Assembly: GCF_030814995.1 (NCBI RefSeq)
Contig: NZ_JAUSVX010000001.1
Coordinates: 1,116,001-1,180,000 of the forward strand
Source of the DNA: Labrys wisconsinensis
Lineage (GTDB): Bacteria; Pseudomonadota; Alphaproteobacteria; Rhizobiales; Labraceae
Direction of reading: 5' to 3'
DNA length: 64,000 nt
The notes beneath the pieces are model-generated. The model made no database searches. It saw nothing but the letters and a program-made list of their open reading frames with translations, and had not been told where the DNA came from. Of this stretch, positions 40,229 through 49,302 are shown one piece after another; the stretch's first letter is position 1, and the number at the start of each line of letters is the position of its first letter. The translations under genes and the position numbers were made by a program.

Positions 40229-40929
40229 TGCGCGAGATCATTCTCGATACCGAAACCACCGGGCTCGATCCCAACGAGGGCCATCGCCTGGTCGAGATCG
40301 GCTGCGTCGAGATGGTCGACCGGGTGCCGACCGGCGCGACCTGGCACAAATATTTCAACCCCGAACGCGACATGCCGCAGGAAGCCTTCGCGGTTCACGG
40401 CCTGTCCGAGGAGTTCCTCAAGGACAAGCCGCTGTTCGCGAGTCTCGCCGAGGAGTTCGTCGCCTTCGTCGGCGAAGCCAGGCTGGTGATCCACAATGCC
40501 GGCTTCGACATGCGCTTCCTCAACGCGGAGCTCGCGCGGGTGAAGAAGGCGCCGCTGCCGATGGATCGGGTGGTCGACACCCTCGCCATGGCCCGGCGCA
40601 AGCATCCCGGCGCCCGCGTCTCCCTGGACGAGCTCTGCCAGCGCTACGGCATCGACAATTCCAAGCGCGTGAAGCACGGCGCCCTTCTCGACGCCGAGAT
40701 CCTGGCCGAGGTCTATATCGAGCTCACCGGCGGGCGCCAGACCGCGCTCGGCCTCACCGCCGCCGTCATCGGCGCGGCCGAGACCGCCCTCGCCGCCAAT
40801 CTGCTGCGTGCCCGGCCGGCGCCGCTGGCGTCGCGCCTCACGGCCGGGGAGATCGCGGCCCACGAGGCCTTCATCGCCGGCCTCGGCGGCGAGGTGATCT
40901 GGAAGCGCTACCTGCCGGAGGCCTCCTGA
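40228..40929 (+). CDS. dnaQ: DNA polymerase III epsilon subunit (proofreading exonuclease)
   Basis: 233-residue 3'-5' exonuclease of the replicative polymerase. ExoI is in [19 protein letters not shown] (catalytic Asp and Glu, about residues 5-10), ExoII in [14 protein letters not shown], and ExoIII in [15 protein letters not shown] with the conserved His and Asp. The C-terminal tail binds the polymerase subunit. It overlaps coaE by ATGA, the usual alphaproteobacterial arrangement, and is convergent with secB. Confidence 0.96.
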   Translation: MREIILDTETTGLDPNEGHRLVEIGCVEMVDRVPTGATWHKYFNPERDMPQEAFAVHGLSEEFLKDKPLFASLAEEFVAFVGEARLVIHNAGFDMRFLNAELARVKKAPLPMDRVVDTLAMARRKHPGARVSLDELCQRYGIDNSKRVKHGALLDAEILAEVYIELTGGRQTALGLTAAVIGAAETALAANLLRARPAPLASRLTAGEIAAHEAFIAGLGGEVIWKRYLPEAS

Positions 40930-40957
40930 TCGACGCTCCGCCAGAGGAGCCTGCCCC

Positions 40958-41458
40958 TCAGGCCTGGCCGCTGGGCTGCTGCTGGAGCTGGGCCATGCGG
41001 TTGCGGTAGAGCGCGACGAAGTCGATCGGGTCGATCATCAGCGGCGGGAAGCCGCCGTTGCGGGTGGCGTCCGCGATGATCTGGCGGGCGAAGGGGAACA
41101 TCAGCCGCGGGCCCTCGATCATGATCACGGCATGGGCATCATCCGGCGAGATGCCGGCGAGGCGGACCACCGAGCCGTAGACCAGCTCGAACTTGAACAG
41201 CGTGCCGGCGCCCTCGCCCGCCCCGCCCTCGATCGACAGCTCGACCTCGAAATCGGTCGGGCTCAGCGGCCGGCCGTTGACGTTGACGGTCAGCGTGATC
41301 TGCGGCGAGCCCTGCTGGGTGCCGAGCGAGCGCGGCGCGTTGGGATTCTCGAAGGAGAGGTCCTTGATGTACTGCGCCAGCACGTTGATGGACTGCTGCA
41401 CCTCCTTGCGGGTGTCGCCGTTGCCATTCGTGGGCTGGGGTCCGGTCGCCATTGTCAT
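40958..41458 (-). CDS. secB: Protein-export chaperone SecB
   Basis: 166-residue homotetrameric chaperone that keeps exported proteins unfolded and hands them to SecA. INVLAQYIKDLSFENPNAP (about residues 24-42) is the family hallmark; an acidic middle (ELVYGSVV) and PFARQIIADATRNGGFPPLMIDPIDF near the end are conserved. A second ATG at 41452 is possible. It is convergent with dnaQ, as in other Rhizobiales. Confidence 0.95.
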   Translation of the reverse strand: MTMATGPQPTNGNGDTRKEVQQSINVLAQYIKDLSFENPNAPRSLGTQQGSPQITLTVNVNGRPLSPTDFEVELSIEGGAGEGAGTLFKFELVYGSVVRLAGISPDDAHAVIMIEGPRLMFPFARQIIADATRNGGFPPLMIDPIDFVALYRNRMAQLQQQPSGQA

Positions 41459-41680
41459 GAGGTCCTTGTTGTCGCGACGGATCGCCGCCGGTTCGGGCCC
41501 GAGGCCGGGCTGCCCTGGAGCAAGGCGGGTTCCATCGCTCTGCTCCGACTTGGAATGACGAGCACGATGAAGTCAGGCGGAAGCGCGGCTCCAACCCCGC
41601 TTCATCGTGCTCAAGGGCGCGGGTATCACGCTGGCGCGGCGCGGACAAGAGCGGCCTGTGCCGCTCCGAGGCTCCGCCGT

Positions 41681-42238
41681 TCAGCGCTCCAGCGCCAGCA
41701 TGCCCTGGGCGATCTCGAAATGGCGCAGCCGGTTGAGGAAGCTCATGCCGAGCAGGTTCTCGGCCAGCGCACCGCGCGGCAGCACGATGGCCCGGACCGA
41801 GGTGAGGTCGATCTCGCCAACCTCCAGGCGGTCGATGGTCACCGCCTTCGCCTGCACCGTGCCGTTGGCCGTCGCCACCGTCACATCCATGGTGTCATCG
41901 GAGCGGACGAGCCCGAGATCGAGCCCGGTTTCCCAGGACAGGGCGACCACGCTCGCCCCGGTGTCGACGAGGAAGGGGATGCGCCGTGCGCCGATGCGGG
42001 CCGAGACCCGGAAATGGCCGTCGGGGCCGCCGGAGACGCGCACCGTCGCCGAGGTGGAGGGGACGAAGGCCGCCGTCGGCTTCGGCGCCGCCTGCACCGC
42101 GGCCGAGCCGACCGGCTCCGGCAGCATCGCCGTGAAGGCGTGCGGGAAACCGTAGGCGACGGCCACCACCGGAGCGGCGATGACGAGCAGCGAGGTGGAG
42201 AGGCGCATCCTGCGGAATCCGACGATCCCGCTCATCAT
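41681..42238 (-). CDS. Retropepsin-like aspartic protease (TIGR02281 type)
   Basis: 185 residues. One N-terminal membrane anchor (about residues 8-30) is followed by a periplasmic domain. The catalytic motif FLVDTGASVVALS (DTGA, about residues 89-101) with FRVSARIGARR before it is that of single-domain clan AA proteases, which work as dimers; the second family motif LLGMSFLNRL is near the C-terminus. The group includes Rickettsia APRc. The gene stands alone after secB. Substrates unknown. Confidence 0.88.
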   Translation of the reverse strand: MMSGIVGFRRMRLSTSLLVIAAPVVAVAYGFPHAFTAMLPEPVGSAAVQAAPKPTAAFVPSTSATVRVSGGPDGHFRVSARIGARRIPFLVDTGASVVALSWETGLDLGLVRSDDTMDVTVATANGTVQAKAVTIDRLEVGEIDLTSVRAIVLPRGALAENLLGMSFLNRLRHFEIAQGMLALER

Positions 42239-42318
42239 GCCATGGCTGCCTTGCCAAAAAGCTGACGGCCGCCGGAATCCTCGGTCAGGATGAACGAAGC
42301 GTTCCCGCCGGGTCCGCC

Positions 42319-43227
42319 TCAGGCGGCGAAGCCGGCCGTGGCCGCGTCGATCTCGGCCTTGGTCGGGATGCTCGGCTGCGCGCCCATCCGGGTGCAGGCG
42401 AGCGATCCTGCCGCGGCACCGCGCGCCAGCGCCGTGGTGAAGCCCATGCCCTGATCGAGAGCCGCGGCGAAGGCGCCGGTGAAGCTGTCGCCGGCGGCCG
42501 TCGTGTCGACCGGCGTGATCGCCAGCGCCGGCACGCTGCGGCGCACGCCGTCGACCCAGCCGACCGCGCCCTGCGGCCCGAGCGTGACGATGGCCGAGCA
42601 GCCGAAGCGGGCGTTGATGGCCTGCGCCGCCGCCTCGGGATCGGCGACCTCGATGCCGGCGGCCCGGGCGACGACCAGGGCCTCGTGCTCGTTGACGATC
42701 AGAATGTCGAGCGCCTGCAGCGTCTCCACCGGGATCGGCCCGGCGGGCGCGACGTTCAGCACGGTCCGGGCGCCGCGCGCCTTGGCCAGGGCGACGGCGG
42801 CGAAGGTCGCCTCGTCCGGGATCTCGCGCTGCAGCACCACCGTGTCGCCGGCGCCGAAGCCGACGCGCTCGAGCTGGGCCACCGTGGTGGCGCGGTTGGC
42901 GCCGGAGGCGACGACGATGGCGTTCTCCGCCTTGTCGTCGACGGTGATCAGCGCCACCGCGGTCGGCCGGTCGATGCTGGCGATATGGGTGAGGTCGACG
43001 CCGGCCTCCTTCATGGTCGAGACCGCCAGCGGGGCAAAGCCGTCATTGCCGCAGGAGGCGACGTGCACGACGCTGGAGCCGGCCCGGGCCGCCGCCACCG
43101 CCTGGTTGGCGCCCTTCGAGCCGGGCACGACGATATAGCCCTCGCACAGCACCGTCTCGCCGGGATGGGGGATATGGGCGACCCGGGTGACCAGGTCGAC
43201 GCCGATCGAGCCGAACACGATGATCAT
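42319..43227 (-). CDS. rbsK: Ribokinase / PfkB-family sugar kinase
   Basis: 302-residue cytosolic sugar kinase. The first signature GSKGANQAVAAARAG (about residues 33-47) and second signature DTTAAGDSFTGAFAAAL (catalytic Asp, about residues 240-256) define the ribokinase group. It overlaps dgoA by ATGA and ends the four-gene operon with KDGal-pathway genes, so its true substrate may be a sugar acid or another sugar taken up by the neighbouring importer rather than ribose. Confidence 0.85.
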   Translation of the reverse strand: MIIVFGSIGVDLVTRVAHIPHPGETVLCEGYIVVPGSKGANQAVAAARAGSSVVHVASCGNDGFAPLAVSTMKEAGVDLTHIASIDRPTAVALITVDDKAENAIVVASGANRATTVAQLERVGFGAGDTVVLQREIPDEATFAAVALAKARGARTVLNVAPAGPIPVETLQALDILIVNEHEALVVARAAGIEVADPEAAAQAINARFGCSAIVTLGPQGAVGWVDGVRRSVPALAITPVDTTAAGDSFTGAFAAALDQGMGFTTALARGAAAGSLACTRMGAQPSIPTKAEIDAATAGFAA

Positions 43228-43859
43228 AGCGAGGCTTCCTTTGCCTGTCTGACGGCGGCGACCAGGGCGGCGGCGCGCAGCCCGACATCGTCGGCGTCGC
43301 GGCCCGGCTTGTAGAGATCGGAGCCGATGCCGAAGCCCGCGACTCCGGCGGCGAGATAGGGCGGGATGGTCTGCGCCGAGACGCCGCCGACCACCAGGAG
43401 CCGGGTCTGCCTCGGCAGCACGGCGCGCAGGGCCCGGATCACGGCGGGCGAGGCCATCTCGGCCGGGAACAGCTTCAGCGCGTCGGCACCGGCCTGCAGG
43501 GCGGCGAAGGCTTCCGACGGCGTCAGGAAGCCCGGCAGCGACAGCATGCCATTGGCCTTGGTGCGGCGGATCACGGCCGGGTCGGTGTTGGGCGACACCA
43601 CCAGCGCGCCGCCGGCCTCGGCCACCCGGTCGGCGGCCTCGACCGTGAGCACCGTGCCGGCGCCGACCAGCGCCCGGCCCTTGAGGGCCGAGGCCAGCAT
43701 GGCGATGCTGGTGAAGGGGTCGGGCGAGTTGAGCGGCACCTCCAGGATGGAAATGCCGGCGGCGACGACCGCCTCGCCGATCGCCACCGCCTCGGTCGGC
43801 TCGAGGCCGCGCAGGATGGCGACGATCGGCATGGCGGCCAGGGCTTCGTCCAGCGTCAT
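43224..43859 (-). CDS. dgoA: 2-dehydro-3-deoxy-6-phosphogalactonate aldolase
   Basis: 211-residue class I aldolase that splits KDPGal to pyruvate and glyceraldehyde 3-phosphate. The opening PIVAILRGLEPTEAVAIGEA (about residues 10-29), GAGTVLTVEAAD and the Schiff-base Lys in ALKLFPAE (about residue 120) identify the KDPG/KDPGal family. Its place next to dgoK supports the galactonate version. Starts at ATG 43859; stop and rbsK start overlap by ATGA. Confidence 0.92.
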   Translation of the reverse strand: MTLDEALAAMPIVAILRGLEPTEAVAIGEAVVAAGISILEVPLNSPDPFTSIAMLASALKGRALVGAGTVLTVEAADRVAEAGGALVVSPNTDPAVIRRTKANGMLSLPGFLTPSEAFAALQAGADALKLFPAEMASPAVIRALRAVLPRQTRLLVVGGVSAQTIPPYLAAGVAGFGIGSDLYKPGRDADDVGLRAAALVAAVRQAKEASL

Positions 43860-43872
43860 GGCGTCTCCTCGT

Positions 43873-44751
43873 TCAGGCGCGGGCCTCGGCCAGGGCCGAC
43901 AGGCCCGCCAGGAAGGCGTTCTCCGGCGTGACGATCTCGATGACGATGCCGCGCGAGCGCAGCGCCGCGACATAGCGCTGCGCCAGCACGCCGTCCGCCA
44001 CCAGCGTCACCGTATCGGCGGCGCCGAAGCGCTGCAACGCGCCCTCGATCTCCGTGCCGATCAGGAGGCCGGAGAGGTAGGGGCCGACCGCCGGCCCGTC
44101 CATCACGCCGTCCAGCACCCGCGCCCGCGCCTGGAACAGGCGGTTGAGCACGCCGCCCGGCGCCCGGGCCGCCTCGAGGCCGTCGTCGAAGCCGGTGAGG
44201 TCCTCCGGCTCGACGGCGAGGCGCCCGAGCAGGCTCTGGTTGCGATAGAGCGCATAGCTCTCGCCGGTCATGAAGGTGGCGAAGTCGGCGATGGCGCCGG
44301 CCTCGACCCTGGCCCATTTCGAATGGGTGCCGGGCAGGCACACCAGGCCGTCGGCGACGTCGGCGCCGAACACCAGCGTCTCCTCGCCGCGCATCACGTC
44401 CGGCCCGCCCGGGCCGCGGGCGATGACGCCCGGCACGATCGACACCCGCTCCGTCACCGCGAGCAGGCTGGCGGCGACGCTGGCGGGCGAGGCGGGGCAG
44501 ACGGCATAGGCCGCCTCGGCCCAGCCGTTGCGCGAGCCGACCATGCCCGCCATCAGCACCGGCGCCGCCGGCGCCTCGCGCATCCAGGCGCCGCAATGGC
44601 GCTCCAGCACGCCGGCAAAGCCGCCGGGAGGCACGCTCGCCATGCCGTCCTCGGCGGCGACGCGCTCCAGCACGGCCCCGGCCGCGTCGAGCCGGTAGGC
44701 CCGGAAGCGGCTGGTGCCCCAGTCGACGGCGATGAGATGGGTCTGCGTCAT
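43873..44751 (-). CDS. dgoK: 2-dehydro-3-deoxygalactonokinase
   Basis: 292-residue kinase phosphorylating KDGal, the step before DgoA. It begins AVDWGTSRFRAYRLDAAG, the sugar-kinase phosphate loop of the DgoK family, and contains GMVGSRNGW, CLPGTHSKWA (conserved His-Ser-Lys, about residues 139-148) and a C-terminal GADTVTLVADG-type loop. It lies 13 bases upstream of dgoA and 37 bases after the SDR gene in the same operon. Confidence 0.93.
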   Translation of the reverse strand: MTQTHLIAVDWGTSRFRAYRLDAAGAVLERVAAEDGMASVPPGGFAGVLERHCGAWMREAPAAPVLMAGMVGSRNGWAEAAYAVCPASPASVAASLLAVTERVSIVPGVIARGPGGPDVMRGEETLVFGADVADGLVCLPGTHSKWARVEAGAIADFATFMTGESYALYRNQSLLGRLAVEPEDLTGFDDGLEAARAPGGVLNRLFQARARVLDGVMDGPAVGPYLSGLLIGTEIEGALQRFGAADTVTLVADGVLAQRYVAALRSRGIVIEIVTPENAFLAGLSALAEARA

Positions 44752-44788
44752 GTCCTGCGCCCGATGGATGGGACCGGCAATGCCGGCC

Positions 44789-45550
44789 TCAGGTCCAGCC
44801 CCCGTCGACCACCACGGTCTGGCTGGTGATGGCCGAGGATTCGTCGGAGGCCAGGAACAGCACCACCTTGGCGAGCTCGTCCGGCACCAGCTTGCGCTTC
44901 AGGCACTGGTTGCGCATCAGCGCCTCCTCGCCCGCCTCGTCGAGCCACAGCGCCATCTGGCGCTCTGTCATGATCCAGCCGGGCAGCACGCAGTTGACGC
45001 GGATATTGTCCTTGCCGAACTCGCGCGCCAGCATCTTGGTGAAGCCGTGCGCGGCGGCCTTGGCGCTGCCATAGGCGGAGAGGTCGGCCGAGCCGATCAG
45101 CCAGGAGACCGAGCCGTAATTGACGATCGAGCCGCCGCCGGCGGCGATCATGTCGGGGATCACGGCCTGGGTGGCGAAGAAGGCGTGCTTGAAGTTCACG
45201 GCGATGCGGTCGTCGAAATAGTCCGGCGTCACCTCCAGGAACTTGTGGCGCTGGTCGTGCGCCGCATTGTTGACCAGGAGGGTGATCGGGCCGAGCGCCG
45301 TGCGGATCGCGCCGATCGCAGCCTTCAGCGCTGCGATGTCGGTGAGGTCCGCGTGCTCGAAATGCACCGTCAGGCCCGCGGCGGCGAGCTCTTCGGCCAG
45401 CGCCCTGGACGGCTCGAGGGCGAGATCGATGAAGCCGACCTTGGCGCCCTGCTCGGCGAAGCGGCGCACCGTCGCCGCGCCGATGCCCTGGCCGCCGCCG
45501 GTGATCAGCACCGTGCGCCCCTTCAGGCTGGGGTAGATTGCTCCCGACAT
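44789..45550 (-). CDS. SDR-family sugar dehydrogenase (probable galactose/arabinose-type)
   Basis: 253-residue short-chain dehydrogenase. The NAD(P) motif is TGGGQGIGAAT (about residues 17-27), with NNAA, catalytic Ser in YGSVSW and Tyr/Lys in SAYGSAKAAA (about residues 157-166). As first gene of the operon with dgoK and dgoA it probably oxidises the imported sugar to its lactone, the entry step of a De Ley-Doudoroff-type route. A TTG at 45556 is an in-frame alternative start. It is divergent from the sugar ABC importer; the 222-base gap should hold both promoters. Confidence 0.8.
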   Translation of the reverse strand: MSGAIYPSLKGRTVLITGGGQGIGAATVRRFAEQGAKVGFIDLALEPSRALAEELAAAGLTVHFEHADLTDIAALKAAIGAIRTALGPITLLVNNAAHDQRHKFLEVTPDYFDDRIAVNFKHAFFATQAVIPDMIAAGGGSIVNYGSVSWLIGSADLSAYGSAKAAAHGFTKMLAREFGKDNIRVNCVLPGWIMTERQMALWLDEAGEEALMRNQCLKRKLVPDELAKVVLFLASDESSAITSQTVVVDGGWT

Positions 45551-45772
45551 CGCCAAGGCCCTCGTCTCACGTTTCCCGCGGCTCTTCTAGCCACTCGCCG
45601 CGCCCGCCGCCATCCCATCCCGTCGCGAAAACGGCATGGATCCGGCGAATGGTCGTACTTATTGCCGAGGGCATGCGTCTCGTCTAGGCTTCATCCCGCC
45701 GGACGGCTGCGTCCGGCCGGATTGGCAGAACAAGGCCAGCCACAACGATCTGTGTTCCACGGGAGGAACCTC

Positions 45773-46864
45773 ATGAGAACCACGCTTCGCCTCGCCGCGT
45801 TGGCGGCGACCCTGTCCGTGGCTGCCCTCGGCACCGCGCTCGCCGCCGACACCGGCGGCGTCCTGTCCAAGGCGGTCGGCGGCTACACCTTCGAGGATGC
45901 CGCGAAGGAGGCGCCCGGCACCAAGGACTTCCATTCCAAGGACGGCAAGCTCACCTTCGCCATCGTCACCCACACCGCCGGCAACGGCTTCTTCGACCCG
46001 ACCTATGTCGGCGCGCAGGTCGCCGCCAACGCCTTCGGCATCAACCTGATCAAGCTCGGCTCGGAAGCGCCGGTCGACGACATCCCGCGCGAGCTGGAGA
46101 TCCTCAACCAGGTGGCGCAGGACCCGACCATCGACGGCCTGATCCTGACCACGCCCCAGTCCGGCGCCTATGACGACCTCGTCAAGAAGCTGGAGGCCAA
46201 GGGCATCCCGATCGCCACCACCAACTCCTTCGACCCCAACCTCTACGACCGCTCCAACATCTCGCATACCGGCCAGGATTCGGGCGCGGCCGCCATCGGC
46301 GGCGAGGCGCTGGCCAAGTGCCTGATCGACAAGAAGGTCGAGGGCGGCTCGATCATCTTCCCCTCCACCACCACCCTCGGCAACGAGGAGGTGAACCGGC
46401 GCGTCACGGCCGCCTTCGAGGCGACGGTGAAGGCGCTGAACGCGGCGGGCGTGCTGAAGAACTTCCAGGTCGACGCCGGCCCCAAGAACATCGGCATCGA
46501 CGTCGACAAGGACAACATCGTCGGCTCGATCGTGTCGCTGTTCGAGAGCCGCAAGGACGTGGTCGGCGCCTTCGCCGCCAACGGCTTCGTGACGCCGGCC
46601 CTCGGCGATGCCGTCGGCCAGCTCAAGCTCAACGACAAGGTCTGCGCCTTCGGCTTCGACCTCGGGCCCAAGCAGCAGGAGCAGATCCGCACCGGCGCCC
46701 TCACCGGCTCGCTCGGCCAGCAGCCCTTCCTGCAGGGCTTCTGGCCGGTCATGCAGCTCTATCTGCAGATCGACCGCGGCATCGCCGCCGCCAACCTCGA
46801 CACCCGCGCCCAGCTCGTGACCAAGGCGACGGTCGACAAGGTCGGCAAGCGCTTCGAGAATTGA
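45773..46864 (+). CDS. Sugar ABC transporter substrate-binding protein (AraF-like)
   Basis: 363 residues with a Sec signal peptide (about residues 1-25, ending GTALAAD). The periplasmic-binding fold of the pentose/hexose group shows LTFAIVTHTAGNGFFDPTY, IDGLILTTPQSGAYDDLVKK, PIATTNSFDPN and a GFDLGPKQQEQIRTGALTGS C-terminal lobe. GGGAGG lies properly before the ATG. It is the first gene of the importer operon, and the strong palindrome after its stop would raise its level over the permease. Arabinose or galactose is a likely ligand, given the divergent dehydrogenase operon. Confidence 0.88.
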   Translation: MRTTLRLAALAATLSVAALGTALAADTGGVLSKAVGGYTFEDAAKEAPGTKDFHSKDGKLTFAIVTHTAGNGFFDPTYVGAQVAANAFGINLIKLGSEAPVDDIPRELEILNQVAQDPTIDGLILTTPQSGAYDDLVKKLEAKGIPIATTNSFDPNLYDRSNISHTGQDSGAAAIGGEALAKCLIDKKVEGGSIIFPSTTTLGNEEVNRRVTAAFEATVKALNAAGVLKNFQVDAGPKNIGIDVDKDNIVGSIVSLFESRKDVVGAFAANGFVTPALGDAVGQLKLNDKVCAFGFDLGPKQQEQIRTGALTGSLGQQPFLQGFWPVMQLYLQIDRGIAAANLDTRAQLVTKATVDKVGKRFEN

Positions 46865-46886
46865 GGCGCTACGGCGTGCAGCCTGT

Positions 46887-46919
46887 CCGTCGTGGCCGGG
46901 ACAAGCCCGGCCACGACGG
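46887..46919. repeat. REP-like palindrome after the binding-protein gene
   Basis: CCGTCGTGGCCGGG, loop ACAAG, CCCGGCCACGACGG: perfect 14-bp arms. The same style of sequence recurs at about 60.45 and 60.82 kb. It is 22 bases after the binding-protein stop and 95 before the permease, a position suited to mRNA 3'-end protection or partial termination. Confidence 0.75.
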
Positions 46920-47014
46920 CAAAGTCGCGCGAAGGACCGACGCGTGAAACATGATGAGCCGGCAGCCGGTGGCAGCACCGTGCTCCAATCGCAAGACGAC
47001 TCTCCGGGGGGCTC

Positions 47015-49291
47015 ATGAGCCAGGCGGCAGCGATCGCGACGGTCGGCGACACCCATCGGGCGGGTCGCCCGGCGGCCCAGATCGCCGGCGGCTGGGAGCT
47101 CGGCCTGCTCGTGTTCATGGCGCTGCTCTATCTCGTCGGTGTCTGGATCAATCCCGGCTTCTTCGGCTCGGGCACCGCTCTGTCGGCGGTGCTGCGCGAC
47201 ACCGCGCGCTTCGGGGTGATGGCGGTCGGCATGACCTTCGTCATCGTCAACAAGGACCTGGATCTCTCGGTCGGCTCCACCCTCGGCCTCGTCGCCACCA
47301 TCTTCTCGATCGTCTACGCCAAGTCCCATTTCGACGCCGGCATCGGCGCGGCGATCGGCTTCGCCGTGCTGACCGGCCTCGTCATCGGCCTGCTCAACGG
47401 CTGGCTCGTCACCGTGATGCAGGTGCCCTCCTTCATCGCCACCCTGACCATGCTGTTCATCGGGCGCGGCTTCGTGCTCGGCCTCACCGGCGGCAAGACC
47501 ATCGGCTACTCGGAGAAGGCGGTGGCCGACGGCTGGTTCTTCCAGGTCGGCGAGACCAATGCGCTCGGCTTCAACAACCAGATCCTGGTGCTGTTCCTCG
47601 TCGCCGCCATCGGCATCGTGGTGCTGGCCAAGACGCGCATCGGCTACGAGACCTATGCCGTCGGCGGCAACGAGATGGCCGCGAGCTATGCCGGCATCCC
47701 CACGCGCTGGGTGCGGATCAGGGCCTATGTCTATGCGGCGCTGGCCGCCACCCTCGCTGGCCTGATGAACATCGCCCAGAACAAGGGCATCGACTCCACC
47801 TATGGCCAGGGCGCCGAGCTGATCGTCATCGCCGCCGTCATCGTCGGCGGCGCCTCGATCGCCGGCGGGCGCGGCCGCGTGCTCGGAGCCTGCCTCGGCG
47901 CGGCGCTGGTGCTGCTGGTCGACAAGGTGCTGCGCGAAGGCATCCCGATCACCCGCATCGTCAAGGTCGGCGACATCGAGATGTCGGTCGCCCAGATGGC
48001 GCAGCTGCCGCCCGGCGCCGTGCCCGCCTTCCTCGGCCTGATCCTGCTGGTCGCCGTCCTGATCGAGCCCTATGTCGTGCAGCGGCGCGTGCTGGCCCGC
48101 CTCTTCGCCAGGGTGACGGGGCGGCCGCTGCCGCTCTCCTTCGACGGCGGCATCGCCATATCCCAGCCGGCGACCAAGGGCACCCGGTCGCAGTCGCGCG
48201 GCGTCGGCGTCAGGGGTTGGCGCGCCTTCTTCTACCGGCGCGACGCGGCGGCGGTCATGCTGGCCGTCGTGCTCTGGCTGGCGGGCCTGTATCTGCGTCC
48301 GGATTTCTGGGGCTCGCTCGACAACACCTTCAACCTGGCGCTCGCCTTCACCGAGATCGCGCTGCTCGCCATCGGGCTCACCTTCGTCATCGCCAATGGC
48401 GACATCGACCTGTCGGTCGGCTCGGTGCTGGCCTTGTCGGCCGCCACCGCCGCCTTCCTGATGAGCGAATACGCCGCCGATCCGCTGTTCGCGGTGCTCG
48501 CCGCCTTCGTGGCGGGAACGCTCGCCGGGGTGATGAACGGCGTCCTGACCGTGCGCTTCGGCCTGCCCGCCTTCGTGGCCACGCTCGGCATGTTCTACAT
48601 CGCCCGCGGCATCGGCGCCTGGCTCTCGGCCGGCCGGCAGCTCTCGGGCTTTCCCGAGACCTACAACCTGCTCGGTCGCAAGGTGATCGAGGTGCTGAAA
48701 TACTGGCACGTCGCGCCCGATGCCGGCATCCTGTTCAACTTGGCCAGCGCCGTCTCGATCCAGACCGTGATCATGGCCGTGATCGCCATCGCCGCCGGCA
48801 TCGTGCTCGGCACCACCACCCTCGGCCAGATGGTCTATGCCACCGGCGGCAATGCCCGCGCCGCCCAATATGCCGGCGTCAACGTCGCCCGGGTGCGGTT
48901 CCTGAGCCTGGTCTTCTCCGCCATGTGCGCCGCCCTCGCCGGCATCATCTACGTCGCCTATCTCCGCAGCTTCAATCCCTCGGCCGGCCAGCTGCGCGAG
49001 CTCGACGCCATCGCCTCCGTCATCATCGGCGGCGGCTCGGTGTTCGGCGGCTACGGCACGATCATCGGCTCGCTCGCCGGCGCCATCGTCATCACGCTGA
49101 TCCGGGCGCTGCTCTCGCTCCAGGTCTTCCTGCCCGACGGCTCGTCCTTCGTCATGCCGCAGCATTGGGTGAACGTCTGGATCGGGCTCATCCTCATCGC
49201 CGCCGTGCTCGGCGACATCTGGTTCCGCCAGCAGGGCATCCTGACGCTCTGGCTCGGCAAGCTCCGCAAGCACGGCCCCGTGCAGGATTGA
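47015..49291 (+). CDS. Sugar ABC transporter permease with two fused permease domains
   Basis: 758 residues, twice the normal RbsC/AraH size. The first half (about residues 20-360) and second half (about 405-750) are each a complete BPD_transp_2 permease. The repeated hallmarks are FVIVNKDLDLSVGSTLGL and FVIANGDIDLSVGSVLAL, and VIVGGASIAGGRGR and VIIGGGSVFGGYGT. A hydrophilic linker of about 45 residues joins them. A single polypeptide would thus supply both halves of the channel. It is followed by a single-domain ATPase, so the usual 2 permease chains plus one double ATPase are inverted. Confidence 0.9.
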   Translation: MSQAAAIATVGDTHRAGRPAAQIAGGWELGLLVFMALLYLVGVWINPGFFGSGTALSAVLRDTARFGVMAVGMTFVIVNKDLDLSVGSTLGLVATIFSIVYAKSHFDAGIGAAIGFAVLTGLVIGLLNGWLVTVMQVPSFIATLTMLFIGRGFVLGLTGGKTIGYSEKAVADGWFFQVGETNALGFNNQILVLFLVAAIGIVVLAKTRIGYETYAVGGNEMAASYAGIPTRWVRIRAYVYAALAATLAGLMNIAQNKGIDSTYGQGAELIVIAAVIVGGASIAGGRGRVLGACLGAALVLLVDKVLREGIPITRIVKVGDIEMSVAQMAQLPPGAVPAFLGLILLVAVLIEPYVVQRRVLARLFARVTGRPLPLSFDGGIAISQPATKGTRSQSRGVGVRGWRAFFYRRDAAAVMLAVVLWLAGLYLRPDFWGSLDNTFNLALAFTEIALLAIGLTFVIANGDIDLSVGSVLALSAATAAFLMSEYAADPLFAVLAAFVAGTLAGVMNGVLTVRFGLPAFVATLGMFYIARGIGAWLSAGRQLSGFPETYNLLGRKVIEVLKYWHVAPDAGILFNLASAVSIQTVIMAVIAIAAGIVLGTTTLGQMVYATGGNARAAQYAGVNVARVRFLSLVFSAMCAALAGIIYVAYLRSFNPSAGQLRELDAIASVIIGGGSVFGGYGTIIGSLAGAIVITLIRALLSLQVFLPDGSSFVMPQHWVNVWIGLILIAAVLGDIWFRQQGILTLWLGKLRKHGPVQD

Positions 49292-49302
49292 CGAGGACGT
49301 CC

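Noticed and set aside
45753-45770. TGTTCCACGGG-type sequence before the sugar-binding protein
   Set aside because: Resembles the left half of a parS site but the right half is the GGGAGG ribosome-binding site; no palindrome.
46937-46952. GTGAAACA half-site resembling parS
   Set aside because: Only the right half matches; the left half lacks TTTCAC, so there is no dyad.
45659-49273. 1204-codon open frame on the minus strand
   Set aside because: Antisense shadow of the sugar-binding protein and fused permease. It is rich in Gly/Glu/His/Arg/Asp from reversed GC-rich codons and has no recognisable domain.
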